A stretch of 10,000 nucleotides of DNA from Desulfomonile sp. (GCA_020216785.1 JAIWNO010000241.1:1-10000), one strand, 5' to 3'; positions 1 to 6,500 are shown, counted from the first letter of the stretch. Notes: generated from the sequence alone by a model not told the origin. Numbers and translations: made by a program.

Positions 1-896
1 GATACTACCACCACGTTGCGCATGAAGTGGATGAGGTCCATAGCGAGCTGTTCCGGGTCATAGCCCTGCTGGAAGAGTTCATGGAGCACATTGAGCGCGG
101 TAGCAGCATCGCGACGGATGACGCCATCTATCAGGCGAACAAACGCCTCTCTTCCGGCAACACCCAGGATGAGCATCACATCCTCGGCCGTGATCGCGCC
201 GGTGCTGAACGCGATCACTTGGTCCAGGAGACTCAACGCATCCCGGAACGAGCCCTGCGCTTCCCGCGCGACGATCGACAGCGCCTCCTCGGATGCTGCC
301 ACCTTTTCCTGTGCAAGGATGCGTTTCATACCGCCGAGTATGTCCGCCGCGGGGATTGTTCGGAGATTGAACCGCTGGCACCGTGAATGAATTGTTGGGG
401 GCACCTTATGCGGCTCAGTGGTCGCGAACATGAATTTCGCGTGCGGCGGCGGCTCCTCCAGCGTCTTCAACAGGGCGTTGAAGGCATTGATGGAAATCAT
501 ATGGACTTCGTCGATGATGATGATCTTGTATCGGGAGCTTACTGGCGGGTACTTGATGTTCTCATTGATCTCGCGGATGTTGTCCACCGAGGTGTGGGAC
601 GCGCCGTCGATCTCTTGCACGTCCACGCTGATGCCGCCGGTGATTTCACGGCAAGAAGAGCAGTGATTGCACGGATCCGGAACCGCCTCGTCCCTGCCCG
701 TGCAGTTGAGGGCCTTGGCCAAAATCCGGGCCACCGTGGTCTTGCCCACGCCTCGCACTCCGCTGAAAAGGAATGCGTGTGCCACTCTACCCGAACCGAT
801 GGAATTGCGAAGGGTCCGGATGACATGTTCCTGCCCGACGACGTCATCGAAGCCGGCAGGCCGGTACTTGCGGGCGAGGACAAGGTATGGGGGCAT
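1..896 (-). CDS. dnaX: DNA polymerase III subunit gamma/tau (N-terminal part, cut by window edge)
   Basis: This is the clamp-loader ATPase subunit of the replicative DNA polymerase. The first 298 codons are visible and the C-terminus lies beyond position 1. I chose the ATG at 896 because the protein then opens MPPYLVLARKYRP, the usual DnaX start; an AGGA lies about 12 nt upstream, which is a rather long spacing. Visible features in order: a Walker A loop GVRGVGKTT (residues 46-54); a zinc-binding cysteine set (C65, C76, C79, C82); Walker B IIIIDEVH (125-132); the SRC motif (171-173), which carries the arginine finger; and a sensor-2 stretch GSFRDALSLLDQ (215-226). The start of domain III follows. 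The ATPase core looks intact. It lies downstream of the SRP RNA on the same strand, with a palindromic repeat between them. Whether a tau/gamma frameshift site exists cannot be seen, because that region is outside the window. Confidence 0.97.
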   Translation of the reverse strand, partial: MPPYLVLARKYRPAGFDDVVGQEHVIRTLRNSIGSGRVAHAFLFSGVRGVGKTTVARILAKALNCTGRDEAVPDPCNHCSSCREITGGISVDVQEIDGASHTSVDNIREINENIKYPPVSSRYKIIIIDEVHMISINAFNALLKTLEEPPPHAKFMFATTEPHKVPPTIHSRCQRFNLRTIPAADILGGMKRILAQEKVAASEEALSIVAREAQGSFRDALSLLDQVIAFSTGAITAEDVMLILGVAGREAFVRLIDGVIRRDAATALNVLHELFQQGYDPEQLAMDLIHFMRNVVVV

Positions 897-970
897 GGCA
901 TCAAGACTTCCTGCGGTAACTGATTCGGTACAGCCCTCTCTTGCGTTTCAGACGGTCATGACTTGCAGGA

Positions 971-1047
971 AAATCCCCCTGCATCCTCTTTACGAAGGGG
1001 GGACGCGCGAGTTTCCCCCTCCTTTGAAAAGGGGGGTAAAGGGATTT
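971..1047. repeat. Palindromic C-tract/G-tract intergenic repeat
   Basis: The outer arms AAATCCC (971-977) and GGGATTT (1041-1047) are inverted copies. Inside, C-rich and G-rich tracts alternate. The right half, 1014-1036, folds into a hairpin in which CCCCCTCCTTT faces AAAGGGGGG across a GA turn. This style of element (AAATCCCC..., A/G-rich stems, ...GGGGATTT) occurs as a dispersed non-coding repeat in several deltaproteobacterial genomes, as I recall it. It sits between the SRP RNA and dnaX and could stop or attenuate minus-strand transcription, but it has no clear T-tract. No protein coding is evident in it. Confidence 0.6.
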
Positions 1048-1114
1048 CTGCCCTAAAGACCCAAACGCTAATTGGCGATCATATCATCCGTCGGCAACGG
1101 AAACGGCCGCGGCC

Positions 1115-1211
1115 GGCAACCGGGTGCAAGGGCCGACCCCCGAGATTACTACCGCTGCTTCCTTCCGGACCTGACGGGGTTTGTAACTCCAGGCCGCCCT
1201 CCCCGGTCACC
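1115..1211 (-). ncRNA. ffs: Bacterial small signal recognition particle RNA (4.5S type)
   Basis: The minus strand carries the diagnostic SRP domain IV sequence GTCAGGTCCGGAAGGAAGC (about 1157-1175), with the GGAA tetraloop and the asymmetric loop bases that bind the M domain of Ffh. The two ends pair perfectly: GGTGACCGGG (1211-1202) faces CCCGGTTGCC (1124-1115) in ten pairs counting G-U wobbles. Three more pairs are possible outward to 1214 and 1112. A second helix, AGGGC with GCCCT, continues inward. The length of about 97-103 nt fits the short SRP RNA that lacks an Alu domain. The exact ends are set from the terminal stem and could be off by a few bases. It lies 91 nt downstream of the NIL-ferredoxin gene and 218 nt upstream of dnaX, all on the same strand. 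Confidence 0.95.
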
Positions 1212-1302
1212 GGCGACGGCCGCTTCCAGGCGAAAACGGTCGATGTGCCGGGACAGGATCGCAATGTCGGCTATAATTCCTACCAGATCCTACGGCTTGG
1301 CG

Positions 1303-1755
1303 TCAAGGATTCGTTCCCGCGGTGCGACCTTCGGCAAAGGGGTCAAAGAGCTTGATATCCGTCATCGCGCCGTACGGACACGCGAGACCGCACATGCCGC
1401 ACGCGACGCATTTATTTACGTCGAATACCACTTCCATGCGAGGCCGGACAACACTCAGTGCTGCCGTCGGACAGAGTCCCGTACACTCACCGCAGTGCAC
1501 GCATCGATCTTCCTCGCGCAGGATCTTGTCCGCAAGGTATTCGATCACCACACCGCCTTCTTCAAGGAATTGCAGTCCCCGCTCGATCTGGTCCTCTTCG
1601 CCTTGCAGCTCCAGAAGAATGCGGCCTTCTCGCCGGGGGAGGATCTTTGCCTCGAGGATGTTGAAGACCAGGTCGTAGTCCTTCGACAGTCGGTAAATCC
1701 TTGGCTTGTACATGATGCTCGACTTGAATATGAGCAAAACATTCCGCGATGTCAT
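1303..1755 (-). CDS. NIL domain / two-[4Fe-4S] ferredoxin protein (aspartate semialdehyde sulfurtransferase iron-sulfur subunit family)
   Basis: This is a 150-aa cytoplasmic protein with two parts. Residues about 5-78 match the NIL domain, a small ligand-sensing fold also found in MetN-type methionine transporters. Residues 85-130 hold two classic [4Fe-4S] motifs: C85-x2-C88-x2-C91-x3-C95-P and C116-x2-C119-x2-C122-x3-C126-P. The start ATG at 1755 has a strong GGAGGTG about 6 nt upstream, so the upstream extension to 1812 is not used. Family knowledge: the Methanosarcina protein MA1822 has the same architecture. It works with a COG1900 protein in homocysteine synthesis, probably handling the electrons or persulfide sulfur. 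It is the last gene of the operon, 43 nt after the UPF0280 gene. All eight cluster cysteines are present. Confidence 0.93.
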   Translation of the reverse strand: MTSRNVLLIFKSSIMYKPRIYRLSKDYDLVFNILEAKILPRREGRILLELQGEEDQIERGLQFLEEGGVVIEYLADKILREEDRCVHCGECTGLCPTAALSVVRPRMEVVFDVNKCVACGMCGLACPYGAMTDIKLFDPFAEGRTAGTNP

Positions 1756-1798
1756 TGATTCACCTCCGTGACATCTGGTTGCTTTCAGAGAAGGAGTT

Positions 1799-2536
1799 TC
1801 ACAGAGTGACAAGCTCTACATCGCCCATCGCTGCGATCTTGTCTCCAATGATGGCGAGGGCTCCATCCACTCCGGGCACGGTAAGCGCCCATTCCACTGC
1901 GGTTTTCAAGTCCCGCGGCGCGGTCACCCTGTTGCCGAGAGCCGTAGCTACCGCGTCTGCGAGGATTGTGTCCCGAGATATTATCGTTGCCGCATCTGCG
2001 CGTCCTGCGCTGTACGACGGTCCTACGGTCGCGGAGGACGTGCATACGCCGACCGGCAGCACCGAAGGGTAAACCTTGAGACCTATGCGGTTGCTGAACG
2101 GTGATTCTCCTGCAAAGATGCCCATCACTATCGGATGGTCGATGCGGAGGAAAATGTCTCCACCGTTCTCGACGATCACCTCCGGGGAAAGCTCCAAGAG
2201 CCTCAGCCCTACGAATTCGGCTACCGCCCCCGCTACGGCCGCCATCGGTCCGGTGCCGGCTTTTCTGCCCGCGCTGACCATACGTGCAGCAATCGGAGCA
2301 TCTCCGGGATCATCATCCAGCGGCCCGAGACTCTTGAGGAACTCCGGTCTCCGTGCGATCGCATCCTCCACCAAAGACCTGGCGACGCGAATGAGGCGCT
2401 CCGTTTCCGAGTCAAGGAAGCTATGGGCCTTGACGTACAGGTCCGAAGTCTCCACCGCCACGCGAAAGGCAACAAACCGGTTCGACGGACCGAAGTCCCG
2501 ATACGTGCGAGGCTCGGCAAGATCGACCATACTCAT
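1799..2536 (-). CDS. UPF0280 (COG2122) ApbE-like protein of the homocysteine module
   Basis: This 245-aa protein resembles the UPF0280/COG2122 family, a distant branch of the ApbE flavin-transferase superfamily. Visible family signatures are a Gly-rich AGTGPMAAVAGAVAEF stretch, VIVENGGDIFLR, which recalls the ApbE ENGGD segment, and a C-terminal Asp/Ala-rich part ending near DGALAIIGDKIAAM. No signal peptide is seen, so it should be cytoplasmic. The start is uncertain. A TTG at 2563 would overlap the preceding stop codon as TTGA but has no properly spaced ribosome site. ATG 2536 has GTGGAA about 6-9 nt upstream, and ATG 2530 is also possible. Family knowledge: the Methanosarcina homologue MA1715 is linked genetically to sulfide assimilation into homocysteine. 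Its exact chemistry is not settled. Placement between the COG1900 and NIL-ferredoxin genes supports the same role here. Confidence 0.88.
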   Translation of the reverse strand: MSMVDLAEPRTYRDFGPSNRFVAFRVAVETSDLYVKAHSFLDSETERLIRVARSLVEDAIARRPEFLKSLGPLDDDPGDAPIAARMVSAGRKAGTGPMAAVAGAVAEFVGLRLLELSPEVIVENGGDIFLRIDHPIVMGIFAGESPFSNRIGLKVYPSVLPVGVCTSSATVGPSYSAGRADAATIISRDTILADAVATALGNRVTAPRDLKTAVEWALTVPGVDGALAIIGDKIAAMGDVELVTL

Positions 2537-2559
2537 GGCGTATTCCACGAACTCAAGCC

Positions 2560-3756
2560 TCAACCCTTCGCGGGAAACCCGGCAAAAGGCACTGAAGGGA
2601 GCGTTTCCTGCGCTTCACCCAGGAGGAATTGCCCGGACTGAATCCAGGATTTGAGCGTTTCCGCGATTTCCAGCGCCTTTGAATAGCTCGACATAGGCGC
2701 GGTGCTTACCGCACGTCCGTCGAATTCGATTTCACCCGTCTTGAGCTGGCCGTACGTAACGTAACCGAGCGGTCCGCCTTTGGCCTCAGGGTAATCAAAG
2801 CCATAGTCAACCACCGGCACTTGGATCTGGTCGTCGGAGACGCCCGTGAACCTGGCCATCTCTTCATCCAGGATGGGAATCGGCACTCCCACTCCGACGC
2901 TCAAAGAGCACCCGTACCCCGTCATCGACGCTCCTCGAAGGAAACTCGACGACATGCCCTTGAGGTCTCCCATTACCGCGAGCGTGCCTGCACCGCCCAT
3001 GACGACCCCATTCTCGGAGCGCGGCACTCGGGGATTGTGTTGGGTGCCCGGGCCGATAACGTATCCTATGCCGCCGCCAAGAAAGATCCGCGTGCCGATC
3101 CCGATCGTTCGGTAGAAGGGATCGTTGAGCAGTGGACTCAACTGACCGGACGTGGAGTAGTTCGCATTGGCGCACTCCGGCCGCAGAATGCCCATGTAGG
3201 TGTAAATGGTCTTCTTAGATAAATTCACCGCGCAGTTATAGTTTTGGTAGCAGTTCCGAGGATTGAGCAGGATTGCATTGGGTAGGTCTTTGAGAGTGAC
3301 CATAGCCTCGTACGACCGGAGGGGGTAACAGTCGGTGCCGTATGAAGTCGTCTCCAAATGCACTTGCTTGCCGGCTACCAAGTCTTCGATCACATGTCCG
3401 CCGCCGTACCGGAATCGGCCTGGAAAAACCTTATTGAGCGGATCATCGTCCCGCGGCTGGGTGGCACCTATGTAGCAGTCGACCGCAGCAATACCGGCGT
3501 AAGCCTCTACCCTGTTGATGAAGACCTTGCTCGCGCGCATCCTCGGCTTGGTGTGGCCAAAGTTGAGAAAGGCGCCCGACGAGCACATGATGCCAAAAGT
3601 ACCCGTTGTAACCACATCCACTTTCTGAGCCGCTTTTACAGCGCCGGACTCGCGCACGATGCCGATCATCTCCTCCGCGGTTACTACCACCGCGTTGCCT
3701 TGTTTGATCTTGGCGTTGATTTCGGCGACCGTCTTATTCACCCGGAATTCAGACAT
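2560..3756 (-). CDS. COG1900/DUF39 homocysteine biosynthesis protein (L-aspartate semialdehyde sulfurtransferase family)
   Basis: This 398-aa protein is a full-length DUF39 (COG1900) protein without the C-terminal CBS domains that some archaeal members carry. The family makes homocysteine by inserting sulfur into L-aspartate semialdehyde, bypassing homoserine activation; this is established for Methanosarcina MA1821. The sequence opens MSEFRVNKTVAEINAKI. It carries the conserved block TTGTFGIMCSSGAFLNFGH (51-68) and the Gly-rich segment RIFLGGGIGYVIGPGTQHNP (223-242). Cysteines are at 58, 94, 143, 169, 175, 195 and 283. C143, in SYGTDCYPLR, is my candidate for the persulfide-forming residue (inference). 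The start ATG at 3756 has AGGAGG about 7 nt upstream. It is first in the operon, and its stop overlaps or nearly touches the UPF0280 start. A sigma70-like promoter lies about 110 nt upstream. Confidence 0.94.
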   Translation of the reverse strand: MSEFRVNKTVAEINAKIKQGNAVVVTAEEMIGIVRESGAVKAAQKVDVVTTGTFGIMCSSGAFLNFGHTKPRMRASKVFINRVEAYAGIAAVDCYIGATQPRDDDPLNKVFPGRFRYGGGHVIEDLVAGKQVHLETTSYGTDCYPLRSYEAMVTLKDLPNAILLNPRNCYQNYNCAVNLSKKTIYTYMGILRPECANANYSTSGQLSPLLNDPFYRTIGIGTRIFLGGGIGYVIGPGTQHNPRVPRSENGVVMGGAGTLAVMGDLKGMSSSFLRGASMTGYGCSLSVGVGVPIPILDEEMARFTGVSDDQIQVPVVDYGFDYPEAKGGPLGYVTYGQLKTGEIEFDGRAVSTAPMSSYSKALEIAETLKSWIQSGQFLLGEAQETLPSVPFAGFPAKG

Positions 3757-3863
3757 CTGCTACCTCCTGAAGGCCGATTCCTTATCGCCTGCGTACCCGT
3801 AGGGATGCACTGCCGTTCGTCCCTGCAACAGCCGATTTTGCATCGCGGGGGATAGGCAATCAG

Positions 3864-3890
3864 ATTATCCTTTCTGACTCTTTTAGTCAA
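3864..3890 (-). promoter_or_regulatory. Candidate sigma70 promoter for the homocysteine operon
   Basis: On the minus strand TTGACT (3890-3885) matches the -35 box at five of six bases. GATAAT (3869-3864) matches the -10 box at five of six, with a 15-nt spacer; TAATCT gives 17 nt but a poorer match. The spacer contains TGACT-AAAAG-AGTCA, a perfect 5-bp inverted repeat that overlaps the -35 box and might be an operator. The leader to the start codon at 3756 would be about 100 nt. Confidence 0.5.
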
Positions 3891-3940
3891 GAATCGTTAC
3901 GGATATTCATATGCACTCACGCGGCCGATTCTTGGTGGGA

Positions 3941-3955
3941 CCGGCATCTTGCCGG
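3941..3955. repeat. Short inverted repeat CCGGC-ATCTT-GCCGG
   Basis: Five-base arms pair perfectly around a five-base loop, upstream of the -35 box of the operon promoter. GC-rich hairpins with an ATCTT loop like this are often part of dispersed intergenic repeats. There is no sign that it is a terminator. Confidence 0.4.
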
Positions 3956-4140
3956 CTCATTCGCAACTCAAAGTCGGTCGCGAAGTTGAATCATCCGCAC
4001 CGGATCTTATATCACTTTCCGGTGAAATGAATAGGGTATGGATGCATCATATTCCGCCTATCTTGCGTATTGTGGATGCGCCACTGGACCAGAATTGCAG
4101 AGGCTGTCTTAAGTCCCGCGATTTAACGATGTTCTTGTAG

Positions 4141-4160
4141 GGGCGGTTCGTGAACCGCCC
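4141..4160. repeat. Palindrome GGGCGGTTC-GT-GAACCGCCC
   Basis: Nine-base arms are perfect inverted copies around a two-base centre, preceded by TTGTAGG. This resembles the dispersed GGGGCGGTTC...GAACCGCCCC element that I recall from deltaproteobacterial and other genomes. It stands 7 nt before a second hairpin. Confidence 0.6.
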
Positions 4161-4166
4161 GGAATC

Positions 4167-4188
4167 AGGGCGCTTTGAGGAGCGCCCT
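4167..4188. repeat. Inverted repeat AGGGCGCT-TTGAGG-AGCGCCCT
   Basis: Eight-base arms pair perfectly around a six-base loop. With the palindrome just upstream it forms a tandem hairpin pair, as in REP-like elements. No T-tract follows on either strand, so a terminator is not supported. Confidence 0.6.
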
Positions 4189-4205
4189 CACAGGACAAGC
4201 CATGC

Positions 4206-4223
4206 GGACCCCAGTTTGGGTCC
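4206..4223. repeat. Inverted repeat GGACCC-CAGTTT-GGGTCC
   Basis: Six-base arms pair perfectly around a six-base loop, and TTTCC follows on the plus strand. It is the third hairpin within about 80 nt. The short T run makes weak terminator activity possible, but nothing on the plus strand upstream needs one. Confidence 0.4.
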
Positions 4224-4348
4224 TTTCCGTCATGCCCGAGTCCTCTCCCTTCCGCGACCCTCGGAAAGCCGTGACTTCCGCTTGTCGATATGACATAACC
4301 TCCGGAAGGTCACAACCGTCGTACCCCTACCTCGCCGGAGTATCTGTC

Positions 4349-4726
4349 ATGCAAGCGGAAAAGATCGTACTAAAAAGCGTAGCCGACGCGGTTGCGGCTA
4401 TCAACGCGGTCGGTTCCACCAATAGTGAATTAATGGCCACCCGTGCGATCCATATAAATGTGCTGATACGCGGGGTGCCCGGCGCAGAGGCTCGCGCCCT
4501 CAAGAAGGCATACAATGATGTGGGCGCGGAAGCAGCCATCAGTCATGAGGCATATTATGAAAAGAACGGTGCGATCACCGATATGATCGCGATGGGGAGT
4601 ATATACCAGCACCGTGAAGTGCGACGCGTCCTCGCGGACACAGTTGCGCTCCGGCCGCTCATCTCTGCGCTTGAGGCCGCCGTCGAGAATGCCCCGGAAG
4701 CGAGGTCCGTTCGCTGCGAGGAATAA
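4349..4726 (+). CDS. Hypothetical protein, 125 aa
   Basis: I do not recognise this protein. The chosen start, ATG 4349, has GGAG about 8 nt upstream; the longer frame back to 4175 runs through intergenic hairpins and looks non-coding. The protein is soluble, with no signal peptide or membrane segment and only one cysteine, near the end. The pattern suggests a small alpha/beta fold. After an Ala-rich helix (VADAVAAINAV) comes a strand-like IHINVLIRGVPG, then a helix (AEARALKKAYNDVG), a conserved-looking ISHEAYYEKNGAITDMIAMGSIYQHREVRRVL stretch in two halves, and a final helix. The YQHREVRRVL segment is the most distinctive part. It is followed 82 nt later by the DUF2461 gene on the same strand, so the two may be cotranscribed. 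Codon use looks normal for the window. Confidence 0.7.
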   Translation: MQAEKIVLKSVADAVAAINAVGSTNSELMATRAIHINVLIRGVPGAEARALKKAYNDVGAEAAISHEAYYEKNGAITDMIAMGSIYQHREVRRVLADTVALRPLISALEAAVENAPEARSVRCEE

Positions 4727-4808
4727 GCACGCATTTGTCCGGCAAGTGGGCCGGCATAGCGCTCATTATGTATCACCGGTCTTACCGGCCCTAACAGGAG
4801 GAAAACAC

Positions 4809-5519
4809 ATGGTTGCGAAGTCCATATTCAAGGGCTTTCCCAAGGAGTGTGTAACATTCTACGAGGAACTGAGGCGAAACAATTCCAGAGAGTGGTTCTT
4901 GGAGCACAAGGCGGATTTCGACAACTATGTGACCACTCCGGCACGCGACTTTGTCTTCGAGATGGGCAAGCGATTGAAAGAGATCTCGCCCGCAATCAAC
5001 GCTGACCCTAGGCTCAACGGCTCGATCTTCCGGCCCTATCGCGATACCCGCTTCAGCAAGGACAAGACACCGTACAAGACCCACCTCGGGATCTTCTTCT
5101 GGCAAGGCGAAGGCCCGAAAATGGATTGCCCGGGTTACTACTTCCACCTCGAGCCACCCCACATGATGCTGGGCGCGGGCAATCACTGTTTCTCCAACCC
5201 GCTTCTCGAGGCGTACCGCGAGTCCGTGGTAGACTCCAAACACGGGGTCGCTCTCGTTAAGGCATTGGATACCGTTAAGAAAAGAGGGGACTACGCGATC
5301 GGGATGAAGCATTTCAAAAAGACGCCGCGAGGTTATGATCCTCACCATCCCAATGCAGAATTGCTCCTGTTCAACGGGCTTACGGCCGCGGTGACCATAT
5401 CGATCCCCCGGGAGTTGTATTCCGCAGCACTGCTGGACTTCTGTTTTGCCCGTTTCAAGGACGTGTCGCCGATTGTCGATTGGCTGGCGGAAATGAACGC
5501 CCGTGTCAGAATACCTTAA
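4809..5519 (+). CDS. DUF2461 domain protein (TIGR02453 family)
   Basis: This 236-aa cytoplasmic protein covers the full DUF2461 family length (usually about 220-230 aa). Family signatures are visible near the start: FKGFPKECVTFYEELRRNNSREWF, read in two parts over residues 7-30, and the core motif FRPYRDTRFSKDKTPYKTH (74-92), whose basic residues and aspartates are the most conserved in the family. The start ATG 4809 has a near-perfect AGGAGG about 6 nt upstream, which overrules the longer frame from 4614 that overlaps the gene before it. The biochemical function of the family is not known. The next gene begins 21 nt after its stop, so it probably shares a transcript with the dehydrogenase. 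Confidence 0.93.
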   Translation: MVAKSIFKGFPKECVTFYEELRRNNSREWFLEHKADFDNYVTTPARDFVFEMGKRLKEISPAINADPRLNGSIFRPYRDTRFSKDKTPYKTHLGIFFWQGEGPKMDCPGYYFHLEPPHMMLGAGNHCFSNPLLEAYRESVVDSKHGVALVKALDTVKKRGDYAIGMKHFKKTPRGYDPHHPNAELLLFNGLTAAVTISIPRELYSAALLDFCFARFKDVSPIVDWLAEMNARVRIP

Positions 5520-5540
5520 CCGTCGCTGAGGAGCCGTACC

Positions 5541-6500
5541 ATGAAAGTGCTCGTAACCGGACGACTGCCCGAAGAAGTTTTTGAACTCATCAGGAAAGAA
5601 CACGAACTCGAATTCAACTCCGAAGACCATCCAATGGAGCGCGGTGAACTGCTGCGGCGCGTCCGGAACAAGGTCGGTCTGCTGAGCATGATCACTGACC
5701 GCATCGATAATGAGCTGTTCGACCATGCTCCCTATCTGAAAGTTGTCGCCAACTACGCGGTCGGATTCAACAATATCGATCTGAACGAGGCCCGGGCGCG
5801 GGGCATCTGGGTGACGAACACTCCCGGAGTGCTTGACGATGCGACAGCGGACCTCACGTTCGCGCTGATCCTCGCGACCGCGCGGCAGGTCGTGTCTATG
5901 GACCGCCTGACACGGGCGGGCGAATTCAAACACTACGGGCCGATGCTGTTCCTCGGAACGGAGGTGTCCGGGAAGACGCTCGGCATCGTGGGCCTGGGCA
6001 ATATCGGCAGGGCAGTGGCTCGCCGAGCTGCCGGCTTCAACATGGCCGTGTTGTACCACAATCGCCGCCGAGTAGATCCCTCCGTGGAACGGGCCCTGAA
6101 CGCGACGTACGTCGGTTTGGACGATCTCCTGTCTCGGTCGGACTTTGTTACGCTGCATGTGCCGCTCACCGACGAGACCCGGCATCTCATCGGACCGGAG
6201 CAACTCCGTAAGATGAAGCGCACCGCGTTCCTTATCAACGCGTCCCGCGGGCCGGTGGTGGACGAGCAAGCCCTCGTGGAGGCGCTTCAGGCGCGAATCA
6301 TCGCGGGAGCGGGCCTGGATGTGTATGAGAACGAGCCCGCGCTCACCCCCGGACTGGTCGACTTGGACAACGTCGTGCTCTTGCCCCACATCGGCAGCGC
6401 AACGGTCGAGACGCGCACGCGCATGGCCTTCCTGGCCGCGGAAAACCTCCTGACCGGTCTCCGGGGACAGGTCCCAACGAACTGCCTGACGTGCGGCTAA
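5541..6500 (+). CDS. D-isomer-specific 2-hydroxyacid dehydrogenase, glyoxylate/hydroxypyruvate reductase type
   Basis: This 319-aa cytoplasmic oxidoreductase reduces a 2-oxoacid, probably glyoxylate or hydroxypyruvate, to the D-2-hydroxyacid with NAD(P)H. The dinucleotide loop GLGNIG is at 151-156 in the context KTLGIVGLGNIGRAVARR. The catalytic residues are R236 in INASRGPVVDE, E265 in DVYENEP and H283 in LLPHIGSAT. The segment NYAVGFNNID (71-80) is typical of the glyoxylate reductase branch. After the second Rossmann strand the sequence reads YHNRRR (172-177) rather than an acidic residue, which suggests a preference for NADPH (inference). ATG 5541 has GAGGAG about 7 nt upstream. The gene lies 21 nt behind the DUF2461 gene. 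Phosphoglycerate dehydrogenase is less likely, because there is no C-terminal ACT domain. Confidence 0.95.
   Translation: MKVLVTGRLPEEVFELIRKEHELEFNSEDHPMERGELLRRVRNKVGLLSMITDRIDNELFDHAPYLKVVANYAVGFNNIDLNEARARGIWVTNTPGVLDDATADLTFALILATARQVVSMDRLTRAGEFKHYGPMLFLGTEVSGKTLGIVGLGNIGRAVARRAAGFNMAVLYHNRRRVDPSVERALNATYVGLDDLLSRSDFVTLHVPLTDETRHLIGPEQLRKMKRTAFLINASRGPVVDEQALVEALQARIIAGAGLDVYENEPALTPGLVDLDNVVLLPHIGSATVETRTRMAFLAAENLLTGLRGQVPTNCLTCG

Larger units (their letters stand above)
3757..4348. other. Divergent intergenic region rich in hairpins, no convincing gene
   Basis: This 592-nt stretch separates the minus-strand homocysteine operon from the plus-strand gene at 4349. Its left part holds the operon leader and promoter. 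The rest holds four short perfect inverted repeats, listed separately. One open frame, 3949-4140 plus (63 codons), has no ribosome site and no recognisable protein pattern. The frame that opens at 4175 runs through a hairpin loop and is better read as starting at 4349. I looked for a SAM riboswitch or T-box in the operon leader and did not recognise one. Confidence 0.6.

Noticed and set aside
387..923. Long plus-strand frame opposite dnaX
   Set aside because: It is antisense to a confidently identified DnaX coding region and has no ribosome site or family match.
1215..1300. Protein-like reading frame on the minus strand between the NIL-ferredoxin gene and the SRP RNA (reads ADIAILSRHIDRFRLEAA)
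   Set aside because: It has no start codon or ribosome site after an in-frame TAG, and it continues straight into the SRP RNA. It may be chance.
3757..3890. Possible SAM riboswitch or T-box in the leader of the homocysteine operon
   Set aside because: I did not recognise a conserved SAM riboswitch core or a T-box motif; the leader of about 100 nt is short for a T-box.
3949..4140. 63-codon plus-strand frame in the divergent intergenic region
   Set aside because: It has no ribosome site, shows no recognisable protein pattern, and overlaps promoter and repeat sequence.
4175..4348. N-terminal extension of the 125-aa hypothetical protein
   Set aside because: It runs through hairpins at 4167-4223 and lacks a ribosome site. 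ATG 4349 has a good one.
4791..6389. 532-codon minus-strand frame
   Set aside because: It is the antisense shadow of the DUF2461 and dehydrogenase genes, both of which have clear family motifs and ribosome sites.
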